Positions 23,425-32,975 of a DNA stretch of 64,000 nucleotides are shown in pieces. The DNA is from an uncultured Lachnospiraceae bacterium. GTDB lineage: Bacteria > Bacillota > Clostridia > Lachnospirales > Lachnospiraceae. The position numbers were made by a program, and so were the translations under genes. The notes beneath the pieces are model-generated. The model searched no databases and had not been told where the DNA came from. It was given only the letters and a program-made list of their open reading frames with translations. Where the stretch lies: contig CAJTMB010000004.1 of the NCBI GenBank assembly GCA_910577105.1, positions 78,035-142,034 on the forward strand, in the 5' to 3' direction. Numbering within the stretch: position 1 is the stretch's first letter; every line of letters starts with the position of its first letter.

Positions 23425-24979
23425 AAATTATTTTGGTGGTCCACTGGCTGCAGTCCCAGACATCACTTGCAAACCCTTCATAAAAATCCGGCTCATGGCA
23501 GACTATCAGGACGCTGCCTTTATAAGAGGTAAGAGCGCGTTTCAGTTCTGCTTTGGCGTCTACATCCAAGTGGTTGGTAGGCTCGTCCAAAAGCAGAATA
23601 TTGGTTTCCCTGTTGAGCAACTTGCAAAGTCTTACTTTTGCCTGCTCTCCCCCGCTCAACACTTTAACCTTGCTTTCAATATGTTTGGTTGTGAGTCCGC
23701 ATTTGGCGAGCGCCGAGCGCACTTCATACTGGCTCATGGCAGGGTACTCTTTCCAGATTTCTTCTATACAGGTGGTTTCTATATTCGGGGGCATTTCCTG
23801 CTCATAGTAGCCGATACTCAGATAATCGCCCTGTTCCACTGTGCCTGAAATGGGGGGAATCAAACCCAGGATACTTTTTAACAGGGTGGTTTTGCCTATG
23901 CCGTTTGCGCCGGTCAGGGCAATTTTCTGTCCCCTTTCCATGGAAAGGGTAAGTGGCGTGGAGAGAGGCTCCCCATATCCTATCACAAGATTCTTTGTCT
24001 GAAAAATATAACGTTCCGGTGTACGGGCTTCCTTAAAATAAAACTCCGGTTTGGGCTTTTCGGCGGCAAGCTCAATGATATCCATTTTGTCCAGCTTTTT
24101 CTGCCGGGACATTGCCATGTTGCGGGTAGATACGCGGGCCTTGTTTCTGGCCACAAAGTCTTTTAAATCCGCTATTTCTTTCTGCTGCCTGTTATAGGCT
24201 GCTTCCAATTGTGCTTTTTTCATGGCGTAGACTTCCTGAAATTTATCATAGTCACCTACATAACGGTTCAATTCCTGATTGTCCATGTGATAAATCAGGT
24301 TGATGACACTGTTTAAAAATGGGATATCATGGGAAATCAGGATAAAAGCATTTTCATATTCCGTCAGGTAGCGTTTTAACCAGTTGATATGTTCTGCGTC
24401 CAGATAGTTGGTAGGCTCATCCAACAGCAGGATATCGGGCTTCTCCAAAAGTAATTTTCCCAAAAGGACTTTGGTGCGCTGTCCGCCGCTCAAATCGGTA
24501 ACATCCTTGTCCAGGCCCAAGTCCAAAAGTCCCAGGGCACGGGCAACCTCTTCTACTTTGGGTTCTATCATATAAAAATCATGCATAGTGAGCAAATCCT
24601 GAATGGTGCCCAGTTCTTCCATGTACGATTCCAGTTCTTCGGGGGAAGCGTCTCCCATTTTTTCACAGATTTCATTCATTTTGGTTTCCATTTCGTACAG
24701 GAAATCAAATGCGGACGAAAGTACCTGCCGGATGGTCATACCTTTTTCAAGCACGGTGTGTTGGTCAAGATAGCCCACGCGTACATTTTTGGCCCATTCT
24801 ATTTTTCCTTCGTCAGGCGTTAATTTTCCGGTAATAATGTTCATGAATGTAGATTTTCCTTCTCCGTTTGCCCCAACAAGCCCTATATGCTCGCCTTTGA
24901 GAAGTCTGAAAGAAACATTATTAAAAATGGCACGGTCACCAAAACCATGGGTTAAATTTTCCACATTTAGAATACTCAT
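23423..24979 (-). CDS. ABC-F family ATPase (YkpA/YbiT type)
   Basis: The 518-residue protein has two ABC domains in one chain and no membrane segment. Domain 1 has Walker A GANGEGKST, the signature LSGGQRTKVLL and Walker B ILLLDEPTNYLD. Domain 2 has GANGIGKTT, LSGGEQAKVRL and ILLLDEPTNHLD. The charged linker between them (about 240-320) is the ABC-F P-site tRNA interaction region. ABC-F proteins act on stalled ribosomes or give antibiotic resistance; the YkpA-like order suggests the housekeeping group. The ATG at 24979 has GGAGCG upstream. A longer start would add 22 residues with no ribosome site. Confidence 0.92.
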   Translation of the reverse strand: MSILNVENLTHGFGDRAIFNNVSFRLLKGEHIGLVGANGEGKSTFMNIITGKLTPDEGKIEWAKNVRVGYLDQHTVLEKGMTIRQVLSSAFDFLYEMETKMNEICEKMGDASPEELESYMEELGTIQDLLTMHDFYMIEPKVEEVARALGLLDLGLDKDVTDLSGGQRTKVLLGKLLLEKPDILLLDEPTNYLDAEHINWLKRYLTEYENAFILISHDIPFLNSVINLIYHMDNQELNRYVGDYDKFQEVYAMKKAQLEAAYNRQQKEIADLKDFVARNKARVSTRNMAMSRQKKLDKMDIIELAAEKPKPEFYFKEARTPERYIFQTKNLVIGYGEPLSTPLTLSMERGQKIALTGANGIGKTTLLKSILGLIPPISGTVEQGDYLSIGYYEQEMPPNIETTCIEEIWKEYPAMSQYEVRSALAKCGLTTKHIESKVKVLSGGEQAKVRLCKLLNRETNILLLDEPTNHLDVDAKAELKRALTSYKGSVLIVCHEPDFYEGFASDVWDCSQWTTKII

Positions 24980-25040
24980 GACTACACGCTCCATATTATT
25001 GTACTGATAATGGAGAGTATAGCATGGAGTAACCTTTACA

Positions 25041-25103
25041 TGCAATCAGAAAAGTACGATTATTTGGTATGTGATTGCAAAAATAGGGGAATACTGGTAA
25101 AAT
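25041..25103 (+). promoter_or_regulatory. promoter and inverted-repeat operator of the DUF4358-MBOAT-DHHW operon
   Basis: TTGCAA (25075-25080) and TAAAAT (25098-25103) are 17 bp apart. TGCAATCA (25041-25048) and TGATTGCA (25072-25079) are perfect inverted copies about 31 bp centre to centre, close to three helical turns. The second copy overlaps the -35. This suggests a looping or dimer-of-dimers regulator. Confidence 0.62.
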
Positions 25104-25140
25104 ATAAACCAAGTCAGGTCGGTATGTAAGGAGGAAAATT

Positions 25141-25764
25141 ATGAAAAAAACAATATTATTGTTAGGACTGGTATGTATTTTTATACTGACTTCCTGTGGA
25201 AAAAAGAGTGATGGTGAAGAAACGAAGCCACAGGATAGTACTGCAAATCAGACGGAAAGCACCACGAATCCTACGGTAAACGGAGGTCAGGATACGGAAA
25301 CCGATAGTAGCAATGAGGTCAGTATGCAGGATTTAAGAGATGCCGTAGTGGAGGTAATCGGAGAAAATTACTGGCCGGATACGATGATGGAAAAAGAAAT
25401 ATTTGAAGACTTTTATGGTGTTACCAGTGACATGTATGAGGAATTTCTTGCTGAAACACCTATGATTGGGACAAATGTAGATACCTTGATTATCGTAAAG
25501 GCAAAAGAAGGACAGGTGGGCGCAGTGGAGGATGCCCTTAACGCTTACCGTGACAATCTGGTGAACGACACCATGCAGTATCCCATGAATCTAGGCAAGA
25601 TTCAGGCGTCCAGAATAGAAACCTTTGAGAATTATGTATGTTTTGTACAGCTTGGCGCAGATACCACGGACCTTATGGAACAGGGAGAGGATGTGGTGAT
25701 TGAAAAGTGCCAGGAGGAAAATGAAAAAGCGCTGGAAGCAATCCGTATTGCACTTTCAAAATAA
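25141..25764 (+). CDS. DUF4358-like lipoprotein
   Basis: The lipobox LTSC (Cys19) and a polar Thr/Asn/Glu-rich linker (20-60) are followed by a compact domain of about 140 residues. That domain begins DLRDAVVEVIGENYWPDTMM and contains an EVGAV-like dimerisation strand pattern and RIETFENYVCFVQLG. I associate this with DUF4358, often found beside MBOAT acyltransferase genes. It would sit outside the membrane and may assist the acyl transfer machinery. AAGGAGG precedes the ATG. The next gene starts 22 bp downstream. Confidence 0.75.
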   Translation: MKKTILLLGLVCIFILTSCGKKSDGEETKPQDSTANQTESTTNPTVNGGQDTETDSSNEVSMQDLRDAVVEVIGENYWPDTMMEKEIFEDFYGVTSDMYEEFLAETPMIGTNVDTLIIVKAKEGQVGAVEDALNAYRDNLVNDTMQYPMNLGKIQASRIETFENYVCFVQLGADTTDLMEQGEDVVIEKCQEENEKALEAIRIALSK

Positions 25765-25785
25765 TATACAGGGTAGGTAAAAATA

Positions 25786-27126
25786 ATGGTTTTTTCCACT
25801 GTACTGTTTTTGTTCCGGTTTTTACCGTTGTTTTTCATATGCTATTTTCTGGCCCCAAAGAGAATGAGGAATCTCATTCTCTTTTTTGGGAGCCTTATTT
25901 TTTATGCATGGGGGGAACCGGTGTATGTGGTCTTAATGCTGTTTTCCACCTTGTCCGATTATATTCATGGTCTGTTAATTGAAAAGTTTAGGGATAAACC
26001 GGCGGCAAAAGCTTTTCTGGTCTCTTCCGTTATCATCAATCTGGGCCTTTTGGGATTTTTTAAATACAGTGGTCTTGGACTGCCCTTGCCAATCGGCATC
26101 TCATTTTATACCTTTCAGACAATGTCATATACGATTGACGTTTACCGGGGAGAAGTGAAAGCCCAGCACAACCTGCTGGATTTTGGAGTGTTTGTGGCAA
26201 TGTTTCCCCAACTGATAGCAGGACCGATTGTAAAATACAAAACGATAGCGGATGAATTGCGGGACAGACATGCCACATGGGACGATATGGCAGCGGGAGC
26301 TTCCCGTTTTACAATCGGACTTGGCAAAAAAGTGCTGCTGGCAAATAATATAGGTCTGCTTTTTACAGAGATAACCAATGTAGGAAAAGAAGAACTTACC
26401 ATGACGATGGCATGGATGGGGATACTGGCGTATGCATTTCAGATTTATTTTGATTTTTCCGGGTATTCCGACATGGCAATAGGATTGGGACGCATATTAG
26501 GGTTTCACTTTCCGGAAAATTTCAATTATCCGTACAGGGCTGTCAGCATTACCGATTTTTGGCGGCGCTGGCATATGACCTTAAGCAGTTGGTTTAAAGA
26601 ATATGTCTACATCCCGCTTGGCGGAAACAGACGGGGATTAAAGAGACAGCTTGTAAATATCCTGATTGTATGGTCCCTGACCGGAGTCTGGCACGGGGCA
26701 GGATGGAATTTTTTGCTTTGGGGCATGTGGTTTGCACTGTTTCTGATTATGGAAAAGCTGTTTTTGGGAAAGCTGCTTTCCAAAGCGCCGAAATTTGTGG
26801 GCTGGCTCTATGCCATGCTGGTGGTGTTAGTCGGCTGGTGCTTTTTCTCCCTGGAGCAACCGGGCAAAATAGCCTTGTTTTTAAAAGCCATGCTTGGATT
26901 TGGGGAAGCTTCGTTTATCAGTACGGAAACATTGTATATGTTTAGCAATTATTGGATATTATTTGTTATACTCTGTATCGGGGCATTGGTGGTAAAGAAA
27001 AACAAAAAGGAAAAGACTTTTGGCAGGACATTGCTTGAAATCTTGCTTCTGGCAGCAGTTTTGTTGTTATCCATTGCAAACATAGTGGATGCGTCTTACA
27101 ATCCCTTTTTATATTTTCGCTTTTGA
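25786..27126 (+). CDS. MBOAT-family membrane O-acyltransferase (AlgI/DltB-like)
   Basis: The polytopic protein of 446 residues is of the MBOAT family, which moves acyl groups across the membrane onto extracellular polysaccharide or teichoic acid. Family landmarks are PIGISFYTFQTMSYTIDVYRG, the FWRRWHMTLSSWFKEYVYIPLGGNR segment and the catalytic histidine in WHGAGWNFLLWG. About ten hydrophobic helices are predicted. The neighbours are a DUF4358 lipoprotein and a DHHW-family protein. That layout parallels the AlgI/AlgJ-AlgX acetylation systems, so O-acetylation of a surface glycan is likely; the glycan is unknown. Confidence 0.9.
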   Translation: MVFSTVLFLFRFLPLFFICYFLAPKRMRNLILFFGSLIFYAWGEPVYVVLMLFSTLSDYIHGLLIEKFRDKPAAKAFLVSSVIINLGLLGFFKYSGLGLPLPIGISFYTFQTMSYTIDVYRGEVKAQHNLLDFGVFVAMFPQLIAGPIVKYKTIADELRDRHATWDDMAAGASRFTIGLGKKVLLANNIGLLFTEITNVGKEELTMTMAWMGILAYAFQIYFDFSGYSDMAIGLGRILGFHFPENFNYPYRAVSITDFWRRWHMTLSSWFKEYVYIPLGGNRRGLKRQLVNILIVWSLTGVWHGAGWNFLLWGMWFALFLIMEKLFLGKLLSKAPKFVGWLYAMLVVLVGWCFFSLEQPGKIALFLKAMLGFGEASFISTETLYMFSNYWILFVILCIGALVVKKNKKEKTFGRTLLEILLLAAVLLLSIANIVDASYNPFLYFRF

Positions 27127-27158
27127 CGGCAAAAATAGCCGGAATGAAGGAGGTTACC

Positions 27159-28328
27159 GTGAAAATTTCTAAGGAAGCAATGATAAGGCTTATTATATTG
27201 GGCGGACTTTTACTCGGGCTGGCGATTGCGGACATCTGTACGCCCGACCGCCTGTTTTCCGCATATGAAAACCGTGTGCTGGCATCAAAGCCGGAATTTA
27301 GTGTAAAAACGCTTTTAAACGGAAGCTACACAGAAGAATATGAAACCTATGTGACGGACCAGTTTGTGGGCCGTGATAACTGGATATTTATAAAAACCAT
27401 AACGGATTTGACTTTGGGAAAAAAAGAAGTGAACGGCGTCTATCTGGCTCAGGATGGAACCCTTATTGAAAAACACGCTCCAAAGGATATAGATGGGGAA
27501 CTGGTGGAAAAGAGATTACTGCTTTTAAAAAAGCTGTCAGACTGGTGGGAAAACAAATCCACAGCAAGTTTGTCGGATACAAATGGAACACTGCGCATTA
27601 TGCTTGTTCCGACTGCGGATAATATCTATCCCGAGAAGTTGCCGGATAATGCCCCTTACTTCGCACAAGCAGAGTTTATGGAGAAAGTATCCGCAACAAT
27701 AAATGACAATTATGTCATAAGTGTAACAAATACGCTAAACAGCCATAAAAAGGAATATATATACTATGGAACCGACCATCATTGGACTACTCTGGGCGCT
27801 TATTACGCTTATCTGGAATGGGCGGAAGAAATGGACATGACGCCTGTGTCATACAACACGGAAACCGTTTCGGAAGACTTTTTCGGTACCCTGCATTCCA
27901 AAACCAATCTCTTGGTAAAGCCGGATACAATAGAAGCTTACATTTTCCGGCCGGAGCAGAATGCAGATATAAAGGTGTATTATGATTTTTCAGAAGAGTA
28001 CAAAAATTCCCTTTATGAAGAAAAGCACCTGGAAACAAAAAACCAATACGGGTATTTTCTGGATGACAACCATTCGTTTATACGGATAGAAAGAGAAAAT
28101 CCCTCACCGGAGGCGGAGGGAAAAAGTCTTTTTGTCATGAAAGACTCCTACGCCAACTGTCTGATTCCGTTTCTGACAGAACATTATGAGACCATTTATA
28201 TGCTGGACCTTAGATACTATAAAGGTTCTTTGTTTTCCATGCTCGAAACCTATGATACGGAAGGAAACATGGATATTCTGGTACTTTATAACGTAATTCA
28301 TTTTATAGAAGAATTTCAATATTATTAA
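27159..28328 (+). CDS. DHHW-family protein (AlgX/AlgJ-like O-acyltransferase partner)
   Basis: The start is a GTG at 27159 with GAAGGAGG directly upstream. The 390-residue protein has an N-terminal membrane anchor (about 8-25) and a long extracytoplasmic domain. The family motif TDHHWTTLGAYYAY and the later segment FVMKDSYANCLIPFL are visible. They are equivalent to the SGNH-hydrolase-like Asp-His and Ser residues of AlgX/AlgJ, which transfer acetyl groups to polymer. It follows the MBOAT gene by about 30 bp and is the probable extracellular transferase of the system. Confidence 0.88.
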   Translation: MKISKEAMIRLIILGGLLLGLAIADICTPDRLFSAYENRVLASKPEFSVKTLLNGSYTEEYETYVTDQFVGRDNWIFIKTITDLTLGKKEVNGVYLAQDGTLIEKHAPKDIDGELVEKRLLLLKKLSDWWENKSTASLSDTNGTLRIMLVPTADNIYPEKLPDNAPYFAQAEFMEKVSATINDNYVISVTNTLNSHKKEYIYYGTDHHWTTLGAYYAYLEWAEEMDMTPVSYNTETVSEDFFGTLHSKTNLLVKPDTIEAYIFRPEQNADIKVYYDFSEEYKNSLYEEKHLETKNQYGYFLDDNHSFIRIERENPSPEAEGKSLFVMKDSYANCLIPFLTEHYETIYMLDLRYYKGSLFSMLETYDTEGNMDILVLYNVIHFIEEFQYY

Positions 28329-28421
28329 TCTATTATACATTTCTGCTTTTTTCAAAGTAACTTTTCCAACTAAACAGCGAGATACCATAGAGAAGGTTTT
28401 CAGAAGAGAAAGGAGAGGGGA

Positions 28422-28976
28422 GTGGAACTTAAGCTATGGGATAAAACCGATAACGATTTGATGCGGCTTGCGGCAGAAGACGACAGGGACGCATTTGCCG
28501 CATTGGTATTGCGTTATTACAAGGAAGCCCTATGCTTTCTGTCAGGCAGGCTGCAAGACCCGGAAGCGGCACAGGACATTGCGCAGGACTGTTTTGCGGA
28601 TATCTGGGCGTCAAGGCGGCGCTATCGTTATGACTTTTCCTTTCGAACCTATCTTTATGCGGTGTTAAAGCACAAATTAATTGATTACAGGAGAAAAACC
28701 GGGAAAGAGATAGCTGTCTCTGAGATTATGGAGATGGATGGGAGCGTATCGGAGGATTCGCCGGAAGCCGTTTTTCTAAAAAAAGAACAAAAAAACGAAA
28801 TGGCAGAGTGGATTGCGGCGCTTCCGCCGGAACAAAAAAAAGCCCTTTTATTGTATGTAACGGAGGGAATGAGTTATCAGGAAATTGCGGATGCCATGCA
28901 AAAAAACGTAAGGCAGATAAAAAGTGCAATACACCGCGCCAGAACAACGTTGAAAAAAAGGAGGGAAGGCAGATGA
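28422..28976 (+). CDS. ECF-type RNA polymerase sigma factor
   Basis: The 184-residue sigma-70 factor has only regions 2 and 4. Region 2 contains LVLRYYKEALCFLSGRLQDPE and the promoter-melting DIAQDCFADIWASRRRY stretch; region 4 has the helix-turn-helix MSYQEIADAMQKNVRQIKSA. The start is GTG after AAAGGAGAGG. Its stop overlaps the next ATG (ATGA), so the downstream membrane protein is translationally coupled and could be its anti-sigma factor. AGTAACTTTT near 28356 could be part of an autoregulated promoter; this is a weak guess. Confidence 0.92.
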   Translation: MELKLWDKTDNDLMRLAAEDDRDAFAALVLRYYKEALCFLSGRLQDPEAAQDIAQDCFADIWASRRRYRYDFSFRTYLYAVLKHKLIDYRRKTGKEIAVSEIMEMDGSVSEDSPEAVFLKKEQKNEMAEWIAALPPEQKKALLLYVTEGMSYQEIADAMQKNVRQIKSAIHRARTTLKKRREGR

Positions 28977-29758
28977 GTCAAGAGGAAGCGGACCTTTTGG
29001 AGAGTATTTTTCATAAGGCTGAGGAAAAAGAAAGAATAGCATGTGCAGCCGAACGATTACTATCGGAGACGTTAGAGCCGGATTTTGCCGGATTTATCAG
29101 AAGCATATTTACCGGTATCGGATTGAAACAGTTGTATGCAGGCATGGCGGGTATTATCACTATATCCTTTGCGGCGGCAGTCCTTTTGGCATATCTGATA
29201 CTGCATGTCATGCTTTATATGGGAGAAGGTGTTTACGCGGCGGCTTTTTTCAGCGCCCCACTGCTGTATGTGGGTATTTTTTTGCTTTCATGGATGAAAG
29301 AACGGGAAAGTGGCTCTTTTGAGCTTCAGATGTCTTGTAAATACACATTTTTCCATGTGCTTGCGGCACGGATGTTCGGAGAATGCTTTATGGGATTTCT
29401 CTTTAACGGTATATATGTGCTTGCGCTCGCCCTGCGTTATAAAGCGGACGGCATCAGACTGTTTGCGGTTTCCTTCAGTTCCCTTATGGTATTTTCCCTG
29501 CTGTTTGCCGGAGGGCTTTTATTGGGCAGGAAAATCCGGGGAGCAGCCGGCGGCTGTGCCATATGGTTTTTGGCAAATTTGGCTATTTTGCTTGTGCAGC
29601 CCGCAGCCTACGGAAGACTTTTACAGGGAATGCCGGTGTTTTTGTTTATTGCCACAGGCATTTGCGGTATCTGCCTGCATGTAAGGCAGCTTATGACGCT
29701 GACGGCCCCCAAGTTCAGGAAGGAGTATACAAATGTTACAAATACAAGATGTTACTAA
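28973..29758 (+). CDS. six-helix membrane protein coupled to the ECF sigma factor
   Basis: The 261-residue protein begins with about 40 polar residues (MSQEEADLLESIFHKAEEKE region), suited to binding a sigma factor on the cytoplasmic side. Six hydrophobic helices follow. It has neither a zinc-anti-sigma motif nor a clear known domain. The ATGA overlap with the sigma gene and the 26-bp overlap with the ABC ATPase gene show tight coupling. It may be an anti-sigma factor, an ABC permease subunit, or both. The start is set by GGAGGGAAGGC upstream; earlier frames overlap the sigma gene. Confidence 0.65.
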   Translation: MSQEEADLLESIFHKAEEKERIACAAERLLSETLEPDFAGFIRSIFTGIGLKQLYAGMAGIITISFAAAVLLAYLILHVMLYMGEGVYAAAFFSAPLLYVGIFLLSWMKERESGSFELQMSCKYTFFHVLAARMFGECFMGFLFNGIYVLALALRYKADGIRLFAVSFSSLMVFSLLFAGGLLLGRKIRGAAGGCAIWFLANLAILLVQPAAYGRLLQGMPVFLFIATGICGICLHVRQLMTLTAPKFRKEYTNVTNTRCY

Positions 29759-30587
29759 ACAGTATCAGAATTTTGTCGCCCTTGAACATATTAATCTGGA
29801 ATTTGAAAACGGCATTTATGGGTTGCTTGCACCCAACGGCGCCGGTAAAACCACGCTTTTAAAGCTGATAACGACTTTGCTGTTTCCTACGGAGGGAAAG
29901 ATTCTTTATGACGGTGTGGATATCAGGAAATTAGATGGCCTTTATCGGGAAAAACTGGGATTTCTGCCGCAGGACTTTGGATATTACCGGGATTACACAC
30001 CGGAAAAATATCTATATTACATTGGTGTATTAAAGGGAATGGAAAAAAGAAAGTTACAGGAAAAAATCGGGCAAATGCTGGATTTGGTCGGACTTACGGC
30101 ACAGAAAAAGAAAAAAATGAAGAAATTCTCCGGCGGTATGATACAGCGGGTGGGAATTGCACAGGCTTTATTGAATGACCCGCAGATACTGGTACTGGAT
30201 GAACCGACGGCAGGGCTGGACCCGAAGGAGCGTATGCGTTTCCGCAAAATACTTACCTCTTTGTCAAAGGACAAAACAGTTCTGATATCCACGCACATTG
30301 TCTCTGATGTGGAATTTATCGCTAACCATGTTGTCCTAATAAAAGATAAAAAAGTGTACTGCAATGACACAGCGGAAAATATCTGCAAAAAACTGGAAGG
30401 CTGCATATTTGAAACAACAGTGGAGGAGAAAGCGCTTTTGGAGTGGGAGAACCGTTTTCAGGTGGTATCCCGGCGCAGGGAAGGAAACGATATTATAGTC
30501 CGTTTTATCAGCCGTGAGGCAAAAGACGGTTGGCGTCCGGTAAGCCCGGGTCTGGAGGACGTTTTCCTGTATTTATATAAAGAATAA
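29733..30587 (+). CDS. ABC transporter ATP-binding protein
   Basis: The 284-residue ATPase has Walker A APNGAGKTT (about 34-42), Q-loop FLPQDFGYY, the signature FSGGMIQRVGIAQAL, Walker B LVLDEPTAGLDP and the H-loop STHIVSD. It resembles the CcmA/BcrA-type ATPases that pair with simple permeases. It overlaps the upstream membrane-protein gene and lies just before two permease-like genes, which would form the channel. The exported substrate cannot be inferred; such sigma-linked exporters often handle peptides or envelope-stress compounds. Confidence 0.92.
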   Translation: MLQIQDVTKQYQNFVALEHINLEFENGIYGLLAPNGAGKTTLLKLITTLLFPTEGKILYDGVDIRKLDGLYREKLGFLPQDFGYYRDYTPEKYLYYIGVLKGMEKRKLQEKIGQMLDLVGLTAQKKKKMKKFSGGMIQRVGIAQALLNDPQILVLDEPTAGLDPKERMRFRKILTSLSKDKTVLISTHIVSDVEFIANHVVLIKDKKVYCNDTAENICKKLEGCIFETTVEEKALLEWENRFQVVSRRREGNDIIVRFISREAKDGWRPVSPGLEDVFLYLYKE

Positions 30588-30600
30588 GAGGGGTATAAAA

Positions 30601-31731
30601 ATGGATTGCAGGAAGGAAGAGGTAAAAAGGATTCTTACAAGCCGCCTTTTCTGGGTTTTATTTGCAGGGTCTGTGGCAGTTAACCTCTGGATAATTGCAA
30701 ATTACAGGACACAGGCGTCCATGGTGAAAGCGGCGGCAGAGTTAAAAAACAGTGGTATACACTTTGTTACGGATGAAAACAGGGAAGAAATTATCTTGGT
30801 GTTAAAAAGGGAAGAGCCGGCAGGCGCCATTGTAGGCGTGCGAAGTCTTGTAGAGGCAATACCCATGATGGAAAAACAGCTTTGCGGTGCAGATTATGCA
30901 AGCCTGTTTATAGAAGAATTTAAGCTTTCGGGAAAGGCGGCGCAGCTTGCCGGAAACGTCGGCAGGACGCTGGAGGAACTGCTGGTACGTGACAGGGAAA
31001 ACGGCACGGCATCCTCCTTGTTTGTCCCTTGTACGAACGGATATTTTGAATTATTTACCCGTCTGCTGCCCATAGCTTGTACGGTGGAAGCGTCTCTTGC
31101 GGGAATTTTGCTTATGTTTTGCTGTGTCAACGCACCTTATGATAACAGGTTAAAGGAAATTGTCTATACGACAAAAGCAGGAAGAAAATTAAACCGCTTT
31201 CAAACGGAGAGCGCGCTTTTTTCCATAGTGATGTTTTCCATATTACTTTGGGGAATCACTTTGTTTTTTGCGGAAGCAGTGTTTCGCATGGGAAGTCTGT
31301 GGCAGGTAAAGGTAGGCAGCATGATGATGCTGGATTCCTTTTACCCGGTTATCTGCCGTTTTTCTGTGAGTCTTGGGGTTTATATGCTGCTGCAGGTGAT
31401 TTTGTCCGTGGCAGTAACGCTGTTTTTCGGCATGACAGCCGCAATCTCTTTGGGAAAAGTTCACAAAACGGTGCCGGCTTTCTTTAAACTGGCATTCTGC
31501 TGTGCATCGGCAGCAACAATAACGGAAATATTTCCGAGAGATTCCGTTCTGTTTTTTATCCTTCGTTTTCAGCCGGTGGATTTTATAAAAAAGGCAGGAC
31601 GCTGGTTTGCAAGCGGAGCGGGCTTTTTATCCGTCAGGTACTATGAAACGGCTTTTGTTCTGTGCTGGGGGACGCTGCTGCTTTGGCTTCTGGTGAGGCA
31701 TTATAAGCATTTTCTGACGGAGGATATTTAA
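30601..31731 (+). CDS. ABC transporter permease-like membrane protein
   Basis: The 376-residue protein has one N-terminal helix, an extracytoplasmic domain of about 120 residues, then five to six helices, as in ABC-2 type permeases. The segment NAPYDNRLKEIVYTTKAGRK after the second helix is typical of the coupling region. No enzyme motif is seen. It begins 13 bp after the ATPase gene and is followed by a similarly built protein, so the two may be paired half-permeases. Confidence 0.75.
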   Translation: MDCRKEEVKRILTSRLFWVLFAGSVAVNLWIIANYRTQASMVKAAAELKNSGIHFVTDENREEIILVLKREEPAGAIVGVRSLVEAIPMMEKQLCGADYASLFIEEFKLSGKAAQLAGNVGRTLEELLVRDRENGTASSLFVPCTNGYFELFTRLLPIACTVEASLAGILLMFCCVNAPYDNRLKEIVYTTKAGRKLNRFQTESALFSIVMFSILLWGITLFFAEAVFRMGSLWQVKVGSMMMLDSFYPVICRFSVSLGVYMLLQVILSVAVTLFFGMTAAISLGKVHKTVPAFFKLAFCCASAATITEIFPRDSVLFFILRFQPVDFIKKAGRWFASGAGFLSVRYYETAFVLCWGTLLLWLLVRHYKHFLTEDI

Positions 31732-31769
31732 AGCCCTGCATATGAAATAAAACTGGGAGGAAAAATAAA

Positions 31770-32924
31770 ATGCTGGAATTGAAAAAAATAATTTCTTTCA
31801 AGAAAATATTAATATTGCTTGCTTTTTTCGTGCTGTATTATTTACTGGTAATAAAACCATATGTAGTGATGTACAATGGAAGCTGGCAAATGGAGGCCGA
31901 TTTGGCAGAGGAGATAAAGGAACGATACGGACTGACGCTTTTACCGGATGAATTTACAATGTTAAAGGCGCAGAAACCGGTATATGAACCGGGAGAAACG
32001 GATAATTTCATTGCAGGAAATACGGAGTATACATCATTGCATATATATTCTTTGCGGGAGCTTCTGGATGGAATAGGGAAGGGAAGATTCACCTTGGAGG
32101 AAGAGAACAGGTTGTGGTTTCAATTACATGATAAAGTATCGCCGGACGTTGTATCAGCGGAAATGGAGAGGTTAATTTTTTTTGACATATGGGATTATTT
32201 TATAGACTCTTATGAACGGGAGGCAATCCGGGGGGATGTCAGGTATGAAGAATTGACGGCTTCGGCAAGCGCAAGGGTGGAGATGCGGAACCAAGAAGAA
32301 GTATACAGCCCGTGCCCGAGAAATGTGGTAGAGTACAATTTTGCTTTACTGCGTTATTTTACCGTTTTCATAATGCTTGGCGCGACTTTCTTTGTGATGC
32401 CGTACATGGTATCCGAGAACAGAAGCCGTATGCCGGCATTACAGTGCAGTTTTAGGAAGGGGAGGTCTTATTACCGAAACAGGCTGGCGGCAGTTGTTGG
32501 AACAGTTCTTGTCATTGCAATTCTGGTATGCATTTTGTATGCTGTCTGTGCAAAACAGGACAGGGTGTTTGTATTCTGGGACTGTCCGATATCCGGCTTT
32601 GCAAGCGGTTTTATCGGCTGGCTGCCATGGACGCTTGGAAGCTATACCATATCAGCTTTGCTGTTTGCAACACTGGCATCCGTGGGGCTTTCCATGATGG
32701 TGTTTGTCATAACAAGTTATTTGTCCAGCCATGTAAGCGCGATTGCATGGCAGCTTCCGGTGGTGGTTTTCAGCATTTTATATGGAGGTTTTCTTCTTTT
32801 TAAGTTTGGGGAGATTCATAAACCTTTGTTCATCGCCCCGGCAGTCGGAATTAGTGTTTTTGCAGTAGGCTTGATAGCGGTATTTGTGCAGGGAAGGGTG
32901 GAAAAAAAGAAGGACATGGTTTAA
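31770..32924 (+). CDS. second ABC permease-like membrane protein
   Basis: The 384-residue protein repeats the topology of the preceding gene product: a first helix near residues 10-30, an external domain of about 170 residues, and about six C-terminal helices. After the second helix the segment SENRSRMPALQCSFRKGRSYYRNRLAAVV resembles the coupling helix of ABC-2 exporters. GGGAGG precedes the ATG. It closes the sigma/ABC operon, which ends in a bidirectional terminator. Confidence 0.72.
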   Translation: MLELKKIISFKKILILLAFFVLYYLLVIKPYVVMYNGSWQMEADLAEEIKERYGLTLLPDEFTMLKAQKPVYEPGETDNFIAGNTEYTSLHIYSLRELLDGIGKGRFTLEEENRLWFQLHDKVSPDVVSAEMERLIFFDIWDYFIDSYEREAIRGDVRYEELTASASARVEMRNQEEVYSPCPRNVVEYNFALLRYFTVFIMLGATFFVMPYMVSENRSRMPALQCSFRKGRSYYRNRLAAVVGTVLVIAILVCILYAVCAKQDRVFVFWDCPISGFASGFIGWLPWTLGSYTISALLFATLASVGLSMMVFVITSYLSSHVSAIAWQLPVVVFSILYGGFLLFKFGEIHKPLFIAPAVGISVFAVGLIAVFVQGRVEKKKDMV

Positions 32925-32925
32925 A

Positions 32926-32954
32926 AAAAAGGGCACGCGCAGCGTACCCTTTTT
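32926..32954. terminator. bidirectional terminator
   Basis: AAAAAGGGCACGC pairs with GCGTACCCTTTTT with one wobble and a 3-nt loop. A and T tracts on the two sides allow it to end both the ABC operon and the convergent flotillin transcript. Confidence 0.85.
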
Positions 32955-32975
32955 ACAATAATTACAAGATAATCA

